This document shows positions 63,496-64,000 of a DNA stretch of 64,000 nt, one piece after another. The DNA comes from Dasyornis broadbenti (Eukaryota; Chordata; Aves; Passeriformes; Dasyornithidae). The notes beneath the pieces are model-generated. The model saw only the letters and a list, made by a program, of their open reading frames with translations, had not been told where the DNA came from and did not search any database. The stretch is taken from positions 682,001-746,000 of the forward strand of contig VZRN01005169.1 in the NCBI GenBank assembly GCA_013397935.1. Direction: 5' to 3'. Position 1 is the first letter of the stretch; the number at the start of each line of letters is the position of its first letter. The translations under genes were made by a program, and so were the position numbers.

Positions 63496-64000
63496 AACTA
63501 TTTGATCACAGTCTGGTAGCTGCAATTTGGGGCCATCCAGCTGCAAAGAGCCTCCAAACGATGATGAAAAGCAGCTGCCGTAACAGTGTCCCCCGACCCG
63601 CCATCCCCCGAGGCCCAGAGCTGGCTCTCACGTGCTGGACAGCTGGAAACTCTTACACGGATATGCCGTGAGAAAGTACTTCCCAGCTCCTTGGTTCCCC
63701 ATACAGCACCATTCCATGAATTGCAAGGGGATAAAGTTCTTCCGTCATGGGATTCATTCAAGCAAGGCGGCTGTATTTCAGGGAGTCAGCAAGGAGGCAC
63801 ATTGCTTAAATTACATTCTTCAAAACCTGATCAGACTAAGACATTCCAACCTCAAATTCACATCCCTACAGGAGGCGCATCCCCACTCAAACAGGCACTC
63901 AGGGTATCATTAAAACGCTCCTCAAAAATTAGCTCTAAGGCAGGAAGGAAAAATCCACCTAGCACTATTACACATGCCCTAAGGAATCCATTTCCCGCTA
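63496..64000 (-). other. Possible 3'UTR of a convergent neighbouring gene
   Basis: Inferred only from the minus-strand AATAAA at 63490-63495 and the known gene order in mammals. The stretch has no long conserved open frame, and it reaches the window edge. Confidence 0.25.

Overview
The window is a piece of a bird nuclear genome. It carries the 3' two thirds of one large multi-exon gene on the + strand, FRMD4A (FERM domain-containing 4A), followed by about 2.2 kb of downstream DNA. The bird assignment rests on three things seen here: 3'-end fragments of CR1 LINEs with typical avian wording, a very low density of other interspersed repeats, and fairly compact introns for a gene whose human version is spread over several hundred kb. 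Species cannot be told from the sequence. No bacterial-style operon, CRISPR array, rRNA, tRNA or intact mobile element is visible.

Gene layout: sixteen coding exons can be placed by splice sites, reading phase and protein continuity (5701-5766, 5980-6037, 7825-7911, 22366-22442, 26477-26615, 32391-32532, 39947-40080, 43423-43545, 46640-46868, 48044-48100, 48570-48807, 49222-49386, 51176-52035, 54400-54496, 56268-56337, 58046-58148). All introns are GT-AG and every phase closes. The first fourteen exons give 823 whole codons plus a split glycine. The last two exons are alternative ends, so the window encodes about 846 or 857 residues after the split cysteine at 5701. The start codon, the F1 lobe and most of the F2 lobe of the FERM domain lie upstream of the window.

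Protein layout, N to C: the end of FERM F2 and all of F3 (exons to 26615); a linker; a coiled-coil and cytohesin-binding CUPID/DUF3338 region (39947-46868); an acidic serine segment; a proline-rich segment with SH3-ligand character (48570-48807); and a long Ser/Thr-rich, basic, probably disordered scaffold tail (49222-54496). One of two C-termini follows: a short acidic one (exon at 56268) or a longer one ending in Thr-Leu-Val, a class I PDZ ligand (exon at 58046). In the literature FRMD4A links cytohesin/Arf6 signalling to the Par polarity complex at epithelial junctions and in neurons.

Between the exons lie long introns with few recognisable features: three CR1 fragments (one in the 3'UTR), two MIR-like SINE relics, homopolymers and small tandem repeats. 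Two CpG-rich blocks stand out, one overlapping the exon at 22366 and one alone in an intron at 35.8-36.15 kb. The 3'UTR runs from 58149 to about 61800, with a distal ATTAAA and a plausible proximal AATAAA. The last 2.2 kb holds no clear exon, but a minus-strand AATAAA at 63490-63495 could mark the 3' end of a convergent neighbour.

The main points for a second look are the PDZ-ligand switch at the C-terminus, a NAGNAG acceptor, a 188-codon open frame running straight into the exon at 43423, a long antisense ORF at 30.4-31.1 kb, and the two intragenic CpG blocks. I found no clearly novel biological system.
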